Source: Spiroplasma sabaudiense Ar-1343 (GTDB taxonomy: Bacteria; Bacillota_I; Bacilli_A; Mycoplasmatales; Mycoplasmataceae). Taken from it: a stretch of DNA of 64,000 bases. Below are positions 1 through 11,125 of this stretch, piece by piece; within the stretch, counting starts at the first letter, position 1, and every line of letters begins with the position of its first letter. Both the position numbers and the translations under genes were made by a program. The DNA is taken from positions 868,001 through 932,000 of the forward strand of contig NZ_CP006934.1 of NCBI RefSeq assembly GCF_000565215.1. Reading direction: 5' to 3'. The notes below the pieces were generated by a model. The model ran no database searches, was not told where the DNA came from, and saw nothing but the letters and a program-made list of their open reading frames with translations.

Positions 1-1013
1 TTACTATTCTTTAAAATTTTATGAATTGTATAAAATGTACTTAGTGGTTTTAGTCTCCTTGAGTTTTCTGCATTACTTCAAACTGGATTATTTTCTTGAT
101 TAATGTTTCAATTTATTTCATATTGAAAATTATTTTCATCTTCATCTTGATAAACAACTTTGTCTAAATCCAAAAATAAATAATCATTAAAAACAGCATT
201 GTATAAAATATTTGAATCCTTTTCTTCGATTTTACAAAATTCTCCTTTGCAATTGCTTTCTTTGAAAGCAAAATCCCAAAAAGTAAAACTTTTTATTAAA
301 TCGTTCATAAAATTATTATGTTTTGAAATTTGATAAACTTCAACAGCTTTATCGATTGAAATAGTTTGTCGATTCAATAATTTTCCATTAACGGCTTCTG
401 AATAAATATCGTCTTTTTTGATTATCTGAAAATGAATATTTCCTGAAAAATCACTAACTAATAAACTACTAATAAATAGAGTCGCTAAAACTAGAGAAAT
501 TATGTTATGTAAACTAATTTGTAACAAAATAATCATTCCGATTAAAATTAAATTTACTAAAAATAATGAAATATGTAAACTTGCAAAGAATTTTATTCCA
601 AAAAATGGATCGCTTATTATAAATCATGAGCATAAGGTAGTTATTATAAAGGACATTGATAAAATAAATAATATCAAAGATTGATTTATTAAAAACCTGA
701 TAAAAAATATTTTTCTTGGGGGAACAGCCATGGAGTATTCGGTACTAAGAATTCCTATTTTATTATTTTCCTTAAAAAATTTTGCACAGTATCAAAAATG
801 AAAAGAAATTAAAAAAAGCATTAATACTGATGAGTTTGATATTAATGTTATTTGCATTCATTTGTAATCTGTTGATTTTGAAAATAAATTAAAAACTAAA
901 GAGTTAAATAATACTTGAAAAATTAAAACTAAGCACACCAAAACTATAAACCCTCAAGACTTGAGGGTTTCTTTTAAAACGAAATTTTTTATTATACTGG
1001 TTTTGCTCTTCAT
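1..1013 (-). CDS. ABC-2 type transporter permease-like membrane protein (3' end outside window)
   Basis: Read with TGA as Trp, this frame is open from the ATG at 1013 to the left edge. The start has a good ribosome binding site (AGGAG 8 nt upstream) and overlaps the end of the preceding lipoprotein gene by a few bases of spacing region, so the two are probably co-transcribed. The protein has a hydrophobic helix after about 15 residues, a second near residue 70, then a short loop with the motif ILSTEYSMAVPPRKIFFIRF. This loop is typical of ABC-2 family permeases, between two membrane segments. Further helices follow, then a long soluble loop from about residue 180. A partner ATPase would be expected beyond the left edge. 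Family assignment is inference from topology and the loop motif; the substrate is unknown. Confidence 0.65.
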
Positions 1014-1021
1014 AATTTCTC

Positions 1022-2551
1022 CTAATTCAAGTTAAACGTTATATCACCCAAAACTTTTGTTGTTAAACCGTAAAGTCTTATTTTTGAAAAATCTCTAATC
1101 GACGATGTAAGCTCGTAATTTTCATTATCGGTCATAAAAATAATGTCTTTATTTGATTTGGGTTTACCAAATTCAACGTTAAAATTTCGCTGATGAAAAA
1201 TCAATTCATTTAAATTTTTTTGAACATCTTCGATAGTTTGATTATACGCAACTCCATTATCCAATATTGTCTGGATTTCCTCTTGATATAATTCTAGCAA
1301 GAAATTGTACTTCAAATCACCGTTTAATATTAAGTCTATTGCACCCTCAAATTTGTATGAACAGGTTAAGAATTGAACATCGCCTTTTAGGAAGGAAATG
1401 TCGATATCTTCTTTTGCTTGAATCATAAAATTGTGATCAGGGCTAATTTTATTATTAAAATTTTTATCAAATTCTGGAAATTCTTTAATTTCATACTTAT
1501 TTTTTAATTTACCATTTTCATTGAGTAATGATTCTATTTTTGAGTTTAGTTCCTTGCTTCTGTCGCTAGGTTGAAGCTTTATTTCTTCAAAATTTGTTCC
1601 AAAAAAAGTGCTTTTAGGTATTTTTAATTCATCAATGTTAAACTCATTCAAATTAAATTGCATTCTTTTAAAGTGGTCTTTTTTAAATTTTTCATTTATA
1701 TCTTCATTAAATCGAATTATAAAATCTACTTTTTTATTAACTTGATCATAAATAAAATATTTTTCCTCTTCGTAAAATTCTCATTTATCTTCTAGTTCGG
1801 TGTCTGAATTTATTTTACTAAATATTGTTTCCTTTATTTCGTTATAACCCCAATCACTTCTTATTCCAAGACCCTCTAAATTAACTCCATTAATTTGGCT
1901 TTTTCCAACTGCATTATCATAGTCAGATCAATTCAAAATAAAATCAAAATATTTTTCTTCACCTTTTTTATAAGCTAAATCTATATCTTCTTCTATCTCA
2001 ACAATACAAGAACCTTTATTTTCAAATTTTTCGTAACTTATATCGGTAACCGACACACTGTTGTTCAGTAATGAATTATGATTCAATGACTGATCTAATA
2101 AATCTTGAAGCTCTGAGTCTTCGATTCCAAAATGAGTTAAAATATCGGTTGTAAAGTCAAAATCTGCTATTGTAGAATTGGACTCCGCATCAATTATTTT
2201 AGTTGAAAAATAAATTTTAAAATCTTCGTTAGTTTTACCAAAATTTTTGACATCAGAATTTAGTGTAAAAACGAAATAACCCTGCTCCATTTTTTTATCG
2301 TATTTTATTGCATCAATATCGTATTTTTCATTTAGGATTGTTTCATTAAGTTGTTTTTCAAAAAACAATTTTAAATCTTTACTTGTTGAAGACTCAAGAA
2401 CTAAAATATTATCTCTTCTAATATTTAGGCTTTCAATTGCTTCGTTATTTTCTTTAGGGATTTCATTTTCTGGTATCACACACGAGACCAAAACTGTTGA
2501 AGGGGTCACTATTAAAAAAAACGTCTGTAATAAAGCTAAAATTTTCTTCAT
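1022..2551 (-). CDS. large surface lipoprotein
   Basis: 509-residue protein with a classic mollicute lipoprotein signal: MKKILALL, a hydrophobic stretch, and lipobox VLVSC at about residues 20-24, so it should be lipidated at Cys24 and exposed on the outer face of the membrane. Two TGA Trp codons (for example at 1928-1930) lie inside. The mature part is hydrophilic and acidic with no domain I recognise. The gene is preceded by GGGGTGAAATT, a good ribosome binding site, and is followed at once by the ABC-2 type permease gene, so it may be an accessory or substrate-handling protein of that transporter. Function unknown. Confidence 0.85.
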
Positions 2552-2746
2552 AATTTCACCCCTTTTACTTAATAAGGTGATTTTATCATAATATCTGCAA
2601 TCTTATATTTTATAATGGTAACTAAAACTTTATTATTTATAAAAAACATCAAATAAATGCCTTAGATTTTGTTTTTAAAACATGAAAGAATGATTGTTTT
2701 TTAAAAAACTATGTTATTTGTCCATTTTTATCGCAATTGGAAGCTA

Positions 2747-3430
2747 TTAAATATTTTTAGTCTTTTTTTTAATCAATACTGTATTGTGATTTACTTTTTT
2801 TCCTGTATTTTTTTGAAAAATTGAAAAAAATACAAATAAATTGAAAAAAATTAAAAATACACTTAATGCTGAAACTATTATTGAAATATTTTGGGTATTA
2901 TTCAATACTTGCATTTGTTTTAAACTTAAGTTTGGTAAAAATCAAACTAATTTTTGGACATTATTATACTGTTGCTTGTTTTTTAAAAAGTCACTCAAAA
3001 TTGACTCTAATTTAAAAATTTCTTTGTCTTCTAAGCTATTAATTGCAAAGAAACTGTAAGATAGTAAAATTACAGAAAGAGATATTAATAATAAAATTCA
3101 AAAACTAATTTTTTTAAGTAGTTTACCATTATTTTTTAAAGTATAAAAACTAAAAATCATTGAAATATTAAGTACAGCAATCACAGATATTCACAATCAA
3201 GGGCTATTCAAATAATTTATTAATATTTCTATTGGCAACTTATTGTACAAAATAGTTCCCATATTAAAGTTTCTTTGTAGGCCATTAAATTTATTTAAAT
3301 TATTTGAAATATTAAAAATTTGAATAAATTCTTTATCCAGTTGGACACTAATTATGCAGACAAAAATAACAAATAATATTGAAAGCAATAGTGCCAAAAA
3401 TAATAAACTTTTTTGTTTTTTTGTAAGCAT
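2747..3430 (-). CDS. unknown four-helix membrane protein
   Basis: 227 residues with TGA as Trp (first internal TGA at 3197). GGAGG lies 8 nt before the ATG. Hydrophobic segments are seen at about residues 10-30, 78-98, 108-128 and 188-206, with a soluble extracytoplasmic loop between the first two. I recognise no family. The topology (one helix, a loop, then a bundle of helices) resembles small permease subunits, and its position upstream of the lipoprotein and ABC-2 permease genes would fit a transport operon, but the 195-base gap to the lipoprotein gene leaves that open. Confidence 0.7.
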
Positions 3431-3504
3431 TTTATGTCCTCCAAATATCTTATTTAATTATATCAATTTTATATTGCATAATAGAAAAAATATTTTTAAA
3501 TATT

Positions 3505-3978
3505 CTAGTGAAACAATAATTCATATCCCAATGTATTAGTTTTATCGCAATCATTTAAAAAGTCTTCTATTAAGTTTTTTTTCGTACCAGATATAGATGG
3601 CAGAAAAAATATATCAGCGAGATAGTTGTATGAAATATACCTTTTTGGATTCAAAAAAATAATTTGAAAATCTTCTTTGAATATTTCTAGATATGTCTTT
3701 CATTTTTGCGAAATGTTGAATTTCATTAGTAACTTATCAATTATTCCGTTAATTATCTCATTAAAGCATCCATTTAACGACGATCTTGACAAATTTATAA
3801 AAGAAATTTCATCATACTTATTCATGAACATCATATTTTTTTTACTTTCTAAAATAAAATTTAGATTTTTGTTACTTTTTTTTATTACATAGTTCAAGAG
3901 ACGTCTATCTTTTAATTCAACATAATATTCCTCATTTATTAAAATTATAAAAGTTATTAAGGTCATAATTTTTAACAT
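3505..3978 (-). CDS. hypothetical protein with N-terminal hydrophobic segment
   Basis: 157 residues; AAGGAG sits 7 nt before the ATG. The first 15 residues (MLKIMTLITFIILIN) form a short hydrophobic segment that could be a signal or anchor; there is no lipobox Cys. The rest is basic and Asn/Lys-rich with no motif I recognise. It lies 75 bases upstream of the four-helix membrane protein gene on the same strand and could be transcribed with it. Base and codon use look as AT-rich as the neighbourhood. Confidence 0.6.
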
Positions 3979-4031
3979 TATTTTCTCCTTCTGATTTAAT
4001 TATCCAAATAATCTTCGTACCAAAAAACCTC

Positions 4032-4076
4032 AAATAGCAAAAAAAAGTTAAATAAATTAACTTTTTTTTGCTATTT
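4032..4076 (-). terminator. terminator, 20-bp perfect stem
   Basis: Perfect inverted repeat with two 20-base arms and a 5-base loop. The arms contain runs of A and T, so the hairpin provides a U-tract in either direction. It lies just after the stop of the 107-aa CYIC-family gene on the minus strand. Confidence 0.85.
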
Positions 4077-4090
4077 AGAATAATTAAATT

Positions 4091-4414
4091 CTATAAAAAA
4101 TAGGCTGCTTTTTCTTGATCGTTTCACGATATTCTGTCTTCATAATTTTTTTTATTTATATAGAGTCAGAAACCGTTAATATTTACCTTGTTTTTATTAC
4201 ACTCAGCGTGAGTTGCGACTATATTTGAATTGTTATTATTATTTATGTTTCCGTCTACTCAGTCTATGTTTCAGCTATTAGCCTTCGGCTTTTCGCTTGA
4301 ATCTAATTTATTGAATTTTATTTGATCATCACAAATATAACACATTCGACTCTTTGCGCCGTCAACATTATTGAATTTGATCGCATTTTCTCAAGCGATA
4401 TTGAATTTTTCCAT
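4091..4414 (-). CDS. small CYIC/HxxC protein, copy 1 (possible zinc-binding)
   Basis: 107 residues; GAGGT lies 7 nt upstream of the ATG. Four TGA Trp codons. The N-terminal half contains WENAI, then CYIC at about residues 25-28, and later ATHAEC, giving a C-x2-C ... H-x2-C arrangement suited to one metal ion, as in treble-clef or HNH-like folds. The same ordered set of motifs (WENAI, an NV pair, CYIC, an AN pair, DWxVD, an A-x-H-x2-C) occurs in a separate 118-residue protein at 27681-28037, so this is a real, conserved gene family and not a chance frame. No nuclease residues can be assigned. Function unknown. Confidence 0.75.
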
Positions 4415-4503
4415 AATGATACCTCACTTTTTATTATACCATAATTTGCAGAATTTCTGAGCCCCGTTTTTGCAGTAAAATAGAGATAGTAAATTAGCAA
4501 TAA

Positions 4504-4530
4504 AAAAACTTAATATTTTATTAAGTTTTT
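4504..4530 (-). terminator. terminator after HTH gene
   Basis: Inverted repeat with 11-base arms (AAAAACTTAAT / ATTAAGTTTTT) followed on the minus strand by T residues. It is about 90 bases downstream of the HTH gene stop. Confidence 0.7.
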
Positions 4531-4619
4531 AATTTTAATTTTATTTTAAATAGACAATTGTTTACGGTATTTAAAATAATTTGAAGATTGCATTTTTTTA
4601 AATATAATGCTAGATAGCA

Positions 4620-4865
4620 TTATTCTTGACCTGAAGAGAACGGTTTTTGCGAATTTCAGCCGAATGTTCTTCCAGTGTTATTGCGAAGTGCATCCGGTCC
4701 TTTTTTTTGATAATTCAAACAAGCATTTCTTGCTGCTGAGTAAGAAATATTGTATTTAACTACCAAGTCTTTTAATGGGACATTGCTTTCAAAATGTTCC
4801 TTTACCATTTCTAATTTTTTTTCAAAACTTAAAATATTTGATTTATTTCCACGATGATTTGCCAA
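4620..4865 (-). CDS. IS3 OrfA-like helix-turn-helix protein, probable remnant
   Basis: 81 residues ending in TAA at 4620; GGAG upstream of the ATG. Residues 12-60 form a helix-turn-helix of the transposase OrfA type: KKLEMVKEHFES, then VVKYNISYSAARN, then YQKKGPDALR. The KxGPDAL segment and the following NNTGR are characteristic of IS3/IS150-group OrfA proteins. No OrfB integrase frame follows and I see no terminal inverted repeats, so this is either a decayed insertion sequence or a domesticated DNA-binding protein. The tail SQKPFSSGQE is unlike an intact OrfA. Confidence 0.6.
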
Positions 4866-5021
4866 ATTAATGCTCCTTTCTTTTTTTTACAATCTACTTA
4901 TATAATAAACGATTTTTTTCAAATTAAACACTAAGAGTGTGAAAAATATAAAATTAAACTAATAATTTATAATTTTTAGTAATTCAAACGGTTTTACAAA
5001 ATAGAAATTATTGTTTTTGTA

Positions 5022-5049
5022 TTGAATAATAATTAAATAAGAATAGAAT
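5022..5049 (+). promoter_or_regulatory. probable promoter of the azoreductase gene
   Basis: TTGAAT at 5022-5027 and TAGAAT at 5044-5049, spaced by 16 bases, 22 bases before the start codon. Hexamer matches are moderate and the whole area is AT-rich. Confidence 0.45.
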
Positions 5050-5071
5050 ATTAAGCAAAGGAGAAATTTAA

Positions 5072-5674
5072 ATGAAAAATAAAGTATTAGTAATAAACGG
5101 GTCAGTAAGTAGTCCTGATAAGTCTTTTTCTGTAGCATTATCAAATCTTTTTATTGAGGAGTACTTAAAAAAAGACCCGGAAGCAGAAATCATAAATCTT
5201 GATTTAAATAACGAACCAATGGCTCAAATTAGTTTGAATAGTAATAACATTGGAACATTTTTTAACAAGGAAGATTCAATTCATTATATTGAACAATTGA
5301 AAAATGTCTCAAAAGTTATAATAAACTGTCCAATGAATAATTTTGCAGTGACAGGAATTGTTAAAAACTACCTTGACCACATTTTAATGGCAAACGAAAC
5401 ATTTTCTTATAAATATTCGAAAAAAGGAGATGCAGTTGGTCTACTACCTCACCTAAACGTTCAGATATTAACCACTCAAGGGGCCCCTCTTGGTTGATAC
5501 CCATTTGGAAATCACACAGAATACTTAAGAGGTACCTGAGAATTTGTTGGTGCGAAAGTGAATCCCCCAATTCTTCTTGCTGGAACAAAATTAGCTCCGA
5601 CATTCAATACAGATCCTAAGACTGTAGCTTTATCAATGATTGAAGAAATTAAAAAGGCAGTGGCAACTTTTTAA
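5072..5674 (+). CDS. azoR: FMN-dependent NADH-azoreductase
   Basis: 200 residues once the TGA codons at about 5496 and 5539 are read as Trp, which is the normal family length. Flavodoxin-like fold: the N-terminal VLVINGS strand-loop binds the FMN phosphate, NCPMNNFAVTGIVKNYLDH is the conserved NM(Y)NF..P..LK.YLD region, and TTQGAPLGWYPFGNH with YLRGTWEFVG matches the later FMN/quinone-site segments. Family members reduce quinones and azo compounds with NADH and protect against electrophiles. AAAGGAG precedes the ATG. Stand-alone gene on the plus strand. Confidence 0.92.
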
Positions 5675-5692
5675 AAAATAACTATAAATTTT

Positions 5693-5727
5693 AATAGTCT
5701 TTAGCATTTAAAATGTTAAAGACTATT
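5693..5727 (+). terminator. bidirectional terminator between convergent genes
   Basis: 14-base arms starting AATAGTCTTTA and ending TAAAGACTATT, followed by a T-run. The right arm overlaps the stop codon of the convergent methyltransferase gene, so one hairpin serves both strands. Confidence 0.85.
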
Positions 5728-6475
5728 ATTTTTTTGCAATTGCAGTTAGGGTTTTAAGGTTAAGTACACGATTTATTCCATAATTTTTAATAAATTCAAT
5801 GTTTCTAAATCCAGCACTTAAAAGCATGTCCTTAAATTCTTCCATCCCATACCAATTAAGGTCAAAATTTTGAACTTCTGTCTCTTTTAACTCGTTGTCA
5901 ATATATTTTTCATAAATTAAATGAGAGCTTGTTTTTTGATTTATTCAATCTATTTCCTTTGAAATATTTTTAAGTTTGATAAAAGAATTTTTGTCAATCT
6001 TATAATCGAATTCGTGTTCTGAGTTTGGTTTAAAATAATTGGGGTAAATAAGATCAATAATTATTTGACCATCATCCTCTAATATATCAAAATATTTTTC
6101 TAATATATTTTTCACAGACGTTCTATCTTGAATTAAACAAATGCTTCCAGTAGGCATTATTATTGCTGAATATTTTTTTGTAAAATTGAAGTTTTCTATT
6201 TGTCCATGAATAAGTTCTGTTTCCTGATTATATCTTAAAACATTTGCTTGACACTCCTGGAGCATTTCAGATGAACTATCAATGCCTTCAATTTGAAGAC
6301 CCTTTCTAAGAAAGGGTATTAGCATGCGACCAGTTCCAACACCAGCTTCCAAGATTATCCCTTTAGCTGTTTTAATTTTTTCAAAATAAAACTCTAGATC
6401 ACCATCAATAGAATAACCAACTGGTTTAGTTAAATTATAAATTATACTACTCAATTTTCCATAATAATTTTTCAT
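5726..6475 (-). CDS. class I SAM-dependent methyltransferase
   Basis: 249 residues. Motif I is clear at about residues 40-53 (ILEAGVGTGRMLIPF), followed by the acidic post-I residue in IEGIDSSSEML and a motif-IV-like region YSAIIMPTGSI. Overall this is the Methyltransf_25/11 type of small-molecule methyltransferase; the substrate cannot be told. GGAGG lies 10 nt before the ATG, within the end of the upstream membrane-protein gene (stop at 6479), so the two form an operon. Its stop codon is inside the shared terminator. Confidence 0.85.
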
Positions 6476-6478
6476 AGA

Positions 6479-7039
6479 TTATACCTCCAAAACGGCACTT
6501 CTACCAGCAATATATTTTGAATTTTTTAATAAATTCTTGATAAAGTAAATTGTCAAAATAATGTCAATCGTAAATATAACAGCAAAAGCAATAATAAAAA
6601 TAAAAGTTCAATAAATTTGTACTGAATTTAAAATATTGAATAAAATTAGCAAAAATGCCAAAATTACTTTTATAACCAAGCTTGATATTAAGTAAGAAAT
6701 TTTTATACGATTCTCACTTATTTTTTCTTTGCCTGTTTGTTCTAGGCAAGAATTCTCTGCATCAATAATTTTACGCTTTTGAATTTTTTTAAAAACTGGT
6801 AGCAGTAAAAATATTGGCGGAAACAAGGCTAGGGAATTTGATTGCAACATAATTGGATATTCAACCGCGATTTCAATAATAAAAATTAAAATCATTAACA
6901 TCAAAGTAATTATAACGACCTCAAGTCAATCGGGATTATTGTAAATAAATTTTTCAATAAACAAAAAACTAACTGTTAAAATAGTTAGTCCAATTTTTAA
7001 AAAAATTTGTGATAAATTTAAGAATTTAATAAAACGCAT
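6479..7039 (-). CDS. unknown multi-spanning membrane protein
   Basis: 186 residues, about five hydrophobic segments; an internal TGA Trp near 6928. GAGG lies upstream of the ATG. The middle loop (KKIQKRKIIDAENSCLEQTGKEK) is charged and probably cytoplasmic. It ends 4 bases before the methyltransferase start, an operon arrangement. Not recognised. Confidence 0.75.
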
Positions 7040-7102
7040 TTTTTTCTGCCTCAATAATCATTTAATAAATTATAACATATTAAAAAGATTAGAAGTTAAA
7101 AT

Positions 7103-7768
7103 TTATTTTTTTAAATCTTTTTCTAGCATTTTTACCAATTGTTTTAGCTTTGCTTTAAAATCGGCTATCTTAGATTTAAGGTTTTTTAAATCAATTTTCT
7201 CACCTGATTTTGGAATTAAATTTTGGTCATCTAACATCAATGCCAATTTTAGCGCAAAAATATCACTTACAAAATTATCTTTAAAAATAATTAGAATCTC
7301 ATTCAAACCAGAGACATAGGCATTTACCAGTATTGGCTTAATTTCAATTTGATCTTGTAGTTCCTGGGTTTTTTCGTTAAATAAGTTTTCCAAATCAAGT
7401 ACGCTTTTTTCAATAGTTTCATAAGTGTTATTTCATAATTCTGCAATTTTTTTGTTTAGTGTTTCTAATTTCTCTTCGTCAAGTTCCAAATTTAATTTTT
7501 TTAAGAAATTTGGACTAAATTGTAGTCCGGTTTTTACACTATTACCAAAATAATCTAAGTTTGTTTCAATTTTTACATTTTTTAAAAAATCCTTACTTAT
7601 TTTTTTAAAATCATCTAGATTTGTATCATAATGATTTAATAAGCTTTGTGATTTTAAGTTTTTCTTTTCAGTTTTTTTCGAATTTTTTATTACCAGTGCA
7701 ATTCCTGCAATCCCAAAGGCAATTGCTAAAAGTGCCAAACCAATAAGTATTCAATAAATATCTTTCAT
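7103..7768 (-). CDS. membrane-anchored coiled-coil protein
   Basis: 221 residues; start at 7768 with AAGGAGAATAG upstream. One N-terminal membrane helix (IYWILIGLALLAIAFGIAGI), then a highly charged, Lys/Leu-rich helical region with heptad-like spacing through to the C-terminus (LKQLVKMLEKDLKK). TGA Trp at 7433. This anchor-plus-coil layout is common in mollicute proteins of unknown function and resembles EzrA-like or septum-associated anchors only in layout. It sits just downstream of ftsK's terminator on the same strand. Confidence 0.75.
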
Positions 7769-7895
7769 TCTATTCTCCTTCTTATATTTTTAAAGCAATG
7801 ATTAAATTATATACTATCTAATGATTGAATAGATTTATTTTATAATTTTTTTAAATTTTTTTCTAGAAAATTATGAAGATTTGGACGTCAAAATT

Positions 7896-7925
7896 AAAAA
7901 ACCTGAATGAAAGGTCAGGTTTTTT
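7896..7925 (-). terminator. terminator of ftsK
   Basis: AAAAAACCTGA / TCAGGTTTTTT hairpin with an 8-base loop; the T-run follows on the minus strand. It overlaps the stop codon of ftsK. Confidence 0.85.
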
Positions 7926-10900
7926 AATTATAATAATCCTCGTTCATAATAAAGACCTCTCGTGGTTTTGAACCATTTTGCGGCCCTATAATCCCGTTGA
8001 TTTCTAAATCATCAATAATTTTAGCCGCCCTATTATAACCGATACTAAAGCGACGTTGAATCAATGATGTTGATGCCTTTTGAATTTGAATCACAAAATC
8101 CTTAATTTCGTCATAGAGTTCATCATTTGATCCACCAATTGCAAATGTATCTTGATTATCATCGTTGCTGATAAAATCTTCATCAAAAACTTGTTCTTGT
8201 TGATTTGAGGCAAACTCAACAACTCTTTCAATTTCTAAATCACTTAGAAAAGCCCCTTGGGCACGAATTAAGTTTGAGCTTCCAGGTGGCATATAAAGAA
8301 GATCACCACGACCAATTAATTTTTCTGCCCCTGTAGAGTCCAGAATTGTTCGTGAATCAATTCCAGACGAAACTGCAAAAGCAATTCTTGTTGGAATATT
8401 TGACTTAATTACTCCTGTTAAAACATCCGTTGATGGCCTCTGTGTTGCAACGATTAAATGGATTCCAGCAGCGCGAGCCATTTGTGTTAGTCTCATAATG
8501 CTATCTTCAACATCTTTTTTGTTTGCTGTCATCATTAAATCCGCTAGCTCGTCAATAACAATTACATAAAATGGAAGTCGACTTTTTTCTTCAGTAACTT
8601 TTGCATTATAACCTTCTATATTTTTAGCACCAATTTCTGTAAACAGACTGTATCTTCTTTCCATTTCATTTATTACTTTTTTCAGTGCATTATTTGCTTC
8701 GCGCATATCATTGATTACTGGAGCTAACAAATGAGGAAGGTTAGAATAAATTTGTAATTCTACTTTTTTGGGATCAATCATTAAAAATTTAACCTCATGC
8801 GGCTTGCTTCGCAACAATATCGAAGTGATAATTGTGTTTATCATTACCGATTTACCACTACCTGTTGAACCTGCAACTAGTAAGTGCGGCATTTTGTCTA
8901 ATTCCGCAAACAATAACTCTCCTGTAACATTTTTTCCAATTGCAAACATTAACTTTGAATTCATTTTCTGAATTGGGGTTTTTTCAATTACACTTCGTAA
9001 ACGAACTAAACTGGCTACCTCGTTGGCTAATTCAATCCCTACAAGAGCTTTTCCCTGGATTGGCGCTTCTAGGCGCACGTTTTGACTTGCTAGGGCTAGT
9101 TTTAAGTCATTTTCCAAAGATATGATGCTATTTACTTTTGTTCCTGGGGCTGGTTGAAGCTCAAATTTAGTAACTGTTGGACCAATATTCATATTAACAA
9201 CTTTTGCACTTACATTAAACTGCGCAAGAGCATTATTTATTGCCTCTGCTTTAGCGTGCGCCATCGCCTCATTTCGACGCAAATCCTCTAAGCTTGTATT
9301 GTGCTCATCTAATAATGAAATTGGCGGGATTTTATATCCTTTGTTTACATAAATTTCTTTTTTGACTTTTTTATTTTTATCAACTTCTATTTTATTTGGG
9401 TGCATTAATGAATTATTTAAAAAATTGCTACCTATTACTCTTGTATTATTTCGTTGCGCCGCAATTTCGGCCATTGGCCCACGAACTTGATTTTGTTTTG
9501 CAAGAGCCTCTTGGTAATTTTGGCGTTCAATTTTTTCAGATGAAATAAATTCATCTAATGTTGATTGACGAGGTTTATTAAAATTAACTTCCTCCATGCG
9601 ATTTTCTTGACTTGGTGAAAGCCTTGGCTCTTTATCATCATTATTTTTATTGCCAAAAAACTCAACAGTTTTACCATTTGCTCCAAAAGGTGTAACCTGA
9701 GTTTCTTTTTCAAAAATAGCTCTTGCTTGATTTGTTGAAATATTACCATAAATACCTGACTGTGGAATTTCATAAAGATTATCCTTTTGGCGGCGGGTTT
9801 CATAATAATTATCGCGCAATGGTGGATTCTCATCAGGAATTTTATATTTGGGCTTATCTAAATCTGATTGAAGATTTCTATTTGGGACCAAGCGGTTTTG
9901 AAAATTTTGATAACTTTGATCATAATAATTGGGCTCTTGTTCTTGAATTTGTCGATATCCTCTTGCTCCTTTTTGCAAAAATTTATCATCGTCTAATTGA
10001 TGATGAGGTGAAATTTCATCAGTTTGAGAAAAGTCAAGTTGTGTATTATAAAAATCTTGACGATGATTTTGGTATAAATCTTCTTGACGATGGCGACGAA
10101 AACTTGGTAATTCTATCGTAACGTCACTTTCTTTAATTGATTCTAGCACCATTCGGTCATTAAAGTCATTGTTGGGATTAAAATCTAGCGTATTGACATA
10201 TCGCCCTCTTGATTTTGGCTTTACAGCTGCTGTTCCCTGCAATTTTAAAATTCGCAAGCTTCTTCCTCTGCGTTTTGCTTTAGGTTTAAATAAAAATAAA
10301 GGATCTCCGGTAAATATTCAAACCATTGTTATAAAAAACGCGAAAATTGCTATTATTAAACCACCAAATATTGTTGTAAATCCTGCTAATGCTGCTAAAA
10401 GGTTTCCAAAGATTCCCCCTCCAGCTCACATTGTAAAGTAACTTTCGGGTGGAGAAATTAATCAAGGATTGGAGTTTGTAGCTGTGTCTGAAAAAATTGA
10501 ATTTTCTTTTCAATTTCTAAAATAACTTCCCATTACATCACTTACCATATTTTTAGACCAATAACTATCGATAACAAATAGTTTTGAATCTGAACCTCAG
10601 GCAACTATTAATAAAATGGCTGAGATCAATCAACATGATACGATTATTGTTGCACCAATCATTAATAAAAATCGAGTTTTAAATTTATATTTAATTCCAA
10701 AATAAATTGAGATATCAACAATAAAGAAGACCAAATAAATTACATATTTAAACCAACCAAATGGTAAAGTAAATAAAACATCATCAAAAAATTGACCAAC
10801 AATTGTTAAACGAGCAATTGAAACAATATTGAAAAAGAAAAGTAGCAATGCCCCGATGATTCAACCAACCGAATCACCACGACGCTGCTTTTTATAAACA

Positions 10901-10965
10901 TTAAATGCTCTTGTTCGGTCATCATTTTGATGATCAAACGCTTGCTCGCGCTCCAAGTCTTTCAT
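7924..10965 (-). CDS. ftsK: DNA translocase FtsK/SpoIIIE
   Basis: 1013 residues. Four membrane segments lie within the first ~230 residues, then a long Gln/Asn/Tyr-rich low-complexity linker (about 250-500), then the motor: Walker A GSTGSGKS near residue 700, Walker B FYVIVIDELAD near 798, the ATQRPSTDV and FAVSSGIDSRTILD segments typical of the family, and a C-terminal winged-helix gamma domain (about 945-1010) that reads orienting DNA motifs. It pumps chromosome DNA through the closing septum. The ATG at 10965 has a weak site (AGGGTAGGGC) upstream. Chosen start gives the whole N-terminal membrane domain. Confidence 0.96.
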
Positions 10966-11075
10966 AATCTGCCCTACCCTTATAAATATTTATTATGTTT
11001 ATTTTAATATAATTTTATGCTTATTAAAAGCGGTTTTTAATAATATATAAATTTTTAAAAAATACCAAAAAACAA

Positions 11076-11121
11076 AAAATAAATTCCTAAAAATCATACA
11101 AAACCTTAGGATATTTATTTT
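11076..11121 (-). terminator. terminator of the opp operon
   Basis: 15/16-base arms (AAAATAAATTCCTAA and TTAGGATATTTATTTT) with one bulged base, directly after the stop of the last lipoprotein gene. Confidence 0.65.
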
Positions 11122-11125
11122 GTTT

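Noticed and set aside
948-973. Perfect hairpin AAACCCTCAAG / CTTGAGGGTTT, looked like a terminator after the lipoprotein gene
   Set aside because: It lies inside the coding sequence of the next gene (residues ~14-22 of the permease), whose start at 1013 has a good ribosome site. It could still attenuate, but it is not an intergenic terminator.
9723-10121. 132-codon plus-strand frame inside ftsK
   Set aside because: Opposite-strand shadow of the low-complexity linker of FtsK; no ribosome site and no recognisable protein.
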